Shown: positions 63,848 to 64,000 of the stretch, one piece after another
Position numbering within the stretch: position 1 is the stretch's first letter
Layout: every line of letters starts with the position of its first letter
Position numbers and translations under genes: made by a program
The notes under the pieces: model-generated
Seen by the model: the letters and a program-made list of their open reading frames with translations, nothing else
Told to the model about the DNA's origin: nothing
Databases searched by the model: none
DNA from: Oxalobacteraceae bacterium
Lineage (GTDB): Bacteria > Pseudomonadota > Gammaproteobacteria > Burkholderiales > Burkholderiaceae_D
Assembly (NCBI GenBank): GCA_947448025.1
Contig: CANFLV010000015.1
Location: 1-64,000, forward strand
DNA: 64,000 bases
Direction of reading: 5' to 3'

Positions 63848-64000
63848 GCAAAGTTCCGCGTGCAAAGGCTCTTGGCAGCTTGCGCGGCCAGCTGCTGCTC
63901 TGGCTTTTGCTACCGCTAACCGTGCTGGTCGCCATCGATGCATTTTCTGTGTATCGCAATGCGCTGGATGCGGCTGACCTGGCCTATGACCGTTCATTAC
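63844..64000 (+). CDS. tctE: Sensor histidine kinase (TctE-like), 5' part only
   Basis: 52 residues visible; the gene runs off the window. MSKVPRAKALGSLRGQLLLW is followed by a hydrophobic segment (LLLPLTVLVAIDAFSVY), the usual short cytoplasmic start and TM1 of TctE/QseC-type kinases. Its ATG overlaps the tctD stop (ATGA). Confidence 0.85.
   Translation, partial: MSKVPRAKALGSLRGQLLLWLLLPLTVLVAIDAFSVYRNALDAADLAYDRSL

Overview
The window reads as an ordinary chromosomal segment of a betaproteobacterium, most likely Burkholderiales and probably Oxalobacteraceae (Herminiimonas/Janthinobacterium-like). This placement is inferred from protein character and gene order: tRNA-Tyr/Gly/Thr/tuf, the mnmG-rsmG-parA-parB-atp block, an isolated TctC-type receptor beside tctDE, and a GTP-type PEP carboxykinase. 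I could not run a database search. Coding density is high. There is no prophage, insertion sequence or CRISPR array.

Layout. 0-1 kb: the 5' part of tuf with three upstream tRNAs, read leftward from one near-consensus promoter. 1-12.8 kb: housekeeping and accessory enzymes (class-I amidotransferase, MidA-like methyltransferase, pteridine-reductase-like SDR plus dihydroneopterin aldolase, TtcA, GlmU, a YqjD/YqjE-type membrane operon, 2,4-dienoyl-CoA reductase, proline iminopeptidase). 13-22.3 kb: tRNA-Val and tRNA-Asp, then DNA maintenance genes (rdgC, dinB, slyX, rep, priA) with a pair of YsnF/AvaK stress proteins. 22.3-27.2 kb: a 0.8-kb gene-free region with duplicated DnaA-box clusters, hemE, a diguanylate cyclase, an AT-rich orphan lipoprotein and a CoA-binding protein. 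27.2-39.9 kb: the complete F-type ATP synthase operon (atpIBEFHAGDC) downstream of mnmG-rsmG-lipocalin-parA-parB, all leftward, with two parS sites just upstream of mnmG. 40-47 kb: a TSUP permease, an iron alcohol dehydrogenase and a complete branched-chain amino acid (Liv) ABC transporter. 47-57.9 kb: GMC oxidoreductase, a second and much more origin-like duplicated DnaA-box region, a LysR regulator, threonine aldolase, PEP carboxykinase, a 2-hydroxyacid dehydrogenase, a one-domain asparaginase-like protein and several unknowns. 57.9-64 kb: an iron/polyamine-type ABC transporter in apparent operon with a TctC-type receptor, facing a tctD/tctE two-component system cut by the window edge.

Main points of interest. 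(1) A 230-bp unit is present twice (48850-49079 and 49256-49485). Each copy has consensus DnaA boxes, then a CTACTACTA tract like the DnaA-trio, then a very AT-rich stretch. This is the architecture of an origin unwinding region, about 9 kb from two parS sites, yet dnaA is not in the window. (2) The Liv ATPase LivF has Arg in place of the Walker A Lys. (3) A TctC-type receptor sits in the same apparent operon as a complete ABC importer. (4) Strong terminators at about 57.2 kb have no recognised gene upstream and may end a small RNA.
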